Part shown: in pieces, positions 63,098 through 64,000 of the stretch
Numbering within the stretch: the first letter of the stretch is position 1
How the letters are laid out: every line of letters starts with the position of its first letter
Source of the DNA: Armatimonadota bacterium
GTDB lineage: Bacteria > Armatimonadota > Chthonomonadetes > Chthonomonadales > CAJBBX01
Direction of reading: 5' to 3'
NCBI GenBank assembly: GCA_026392115.1
Contig: JAPLCQ010000038.1
Coordinates: forward strand, 20,853-84,852
DNA length: 64,000 bases
The notes under the pieces: model-generated
Database searches by the model: none
Seen by the model: the letters and a program-made list of their open reading frames with translations, nothing else
Told to the model about the DNA's origin: nothing
Program-made: the position numbers and the translations under genes

Positions 63098-63655
63098 CTA
63101 GATGATCGCGTTGGGGCTGACGGTTGTGTCGACGACGGAGGCCTCGTGGTTGGCCTGTCGTGCCCAGGCAAAGAGCAGGTCGGAGAGCCGGTTCAGGTAC
63201 TGCGCCGCGGCGGGGCTCAGCTCCCCGGCCCGGATCAGCCCGGCGAGGGAGCGCTCGGCGCGGCGGCATACCGTTCGAGCCATGTGCAGGTGGCATGCCG
63301 TCGGCGTGCCGCCCGGAACGATGAAGGCCGTCAGGGGCGGCAACGCGCTCCAGGACTGGTCGATCTGCGCTTCCAGGTCCGAAACCCATCCATCCGGCAC
63401 CCGGCAGGCGGAATGCGGCGCGGAGTTGGTCGTGGCGACGTCTGAGCCGACCACAAAGAGCTGGTGCTGGATGGCGAGGATGGCGTCGGCGAGCGGTCCT
63501 CCTCCTTCCGCGTAGCGGGCCAGCGCCAGCACGGCGTTCAGTTCGTCAACGTCGCCGCACGCGGCAACCCTCGGGTCATCCTTGAAGACGCGCTCACCCG
63601 AGTAGAGGCCGGTGGCCCCTGTATCGCCTGATCGAGTGTAGATGCGGTCCGCCAT
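63098..63655 (-). CDS. PduO-type ATP:cob(I)alamin adenosyltransferase
   Basis: RIYTRSGDTGATGLYSGERVFKDDPRVAACGDVDELNAVLALAR, FIVPGGTPTACHLHMARTVCRRAERSL. Confidence 0.93.
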   Translation of the reverse strand: MADRIYTRSGDTGATGLYSGERVFKDDPRVAACGDVDELNAVLALARYAEGGGPLADAILAIQHQLFVVGSDVATTNSAPHSACRVPDGWVSDLEAQIDQSWSALPPLTAFIVPGGTPTACHLHMARTVCRRAERSLAGLIRAGELSPAAAQYLNRLSDLLFAWARQANHEASVVDTTVSPNAII

Positions 63656-63683
63656 GGGTGTCTTCGCCTGTCTGGAAAGCAGA

Positions 63684-63709
63684 GGGCGCAACCTCGATGG
63701 GTTGCGCCC
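63684..63709 (-). terminator. hairpin between ferredoxin and adenosyltransferase genes
   Basis: GGGCGCAACC-TCGATG-GGTTGCGCCC. Confidence 0.6.
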
Positions 63710-63739
63710 GATCGGATTCGACGCCGCCAGCGAGTCCTA

Positions 63740-64000
63740 CTAGCCGTGAGCCGCCGCGTTGCGCTGGATGAACGCTTCCCACTGCGCCGGCACGTCGCTG
63801 TCGGCATAGATCGCGTTCACAGGGCACTCCGGCTCACACAACCCACAATCGATGCACTCGTCCGGATTGATGAAAAGCATATCGAACGAATTGCCGTCGG
63901 CATCCGTGTACACTTTGTCGGCGAAGCAGTCTACGGGACAGACTCCGACGCACGCCTTGTCCTTCACGCCGATACAGGGCTCACACACCACGTAGGCCAT
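63740..64000 (-). CDS. 7Fe/8Fe-type ferredoxin
   Basis: [25 protein letters not shown]...[23 protein letters not shown]; start codon is exactly at the window edge. Confidence 0.93.
   Translation of the reverse strand: MAYVVCEPCIGVKDKACVGVCPVDCFADKVYTDADGNSFDMLFINPDECIDCGLCEPECPVNAIYADSDVPAQWEAFIQRNAAAHG

Noticed and set aside
1-64000. Defence system, toxin-antitoxin, prophage or secondary-metabolite cluster
   Set aside because: No nuclease/helicase/reverse-transcriptase, toxin-antitoxin pair, integrase, phage structural or NRPS/PKS motifs were recognised in any frame

Overview
This 64 kb, high-GC chromosomal window is gene-dense and mostly housekeeping. The combination of Kdo-pathway genes (kdsD/kdsC), a large barrel-like exported protein ending in Phe, Hfq, HspR, a c-di-AMP receptor and an R3H/Ycf45-like ATPase suggests a diderm bacterium outside the well-studied phyla. 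Armatimonadota-like is a guess, not shown. I found no transposon, prophage, CRISPR array or rRNA. The best regulatory calls are a SAM-I riboswitch plus terminator before metK, a ZTP/ZMP (pfl) riboswitch before purH, and a HAIR-type operator before a dnaK-dnaJ-hspR operon. Four tRNAs are present: Arg-GCG, Arg-CCT, Ser-CGA and Pro-GGG. The least explained material is: (i) a zf-HC2 anti-sigma-like gene followed directly by a 1098-aa exported, repeat-containing, probable beta-barrel protein; (ii) a ~1617-aa exported protein with a propeller-like head and ten ~97-aa Ig-like repeats but no visible anchor; (iii) a divergent Hsp70-like protein beside a YfhO-like protein; (iv) an ABC ATPase fused to an extra C-terminal domain; and (v) an orphan interval at about 17.0-18.3 kb. 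Product names come from motif recognition by eye; no database search was run.
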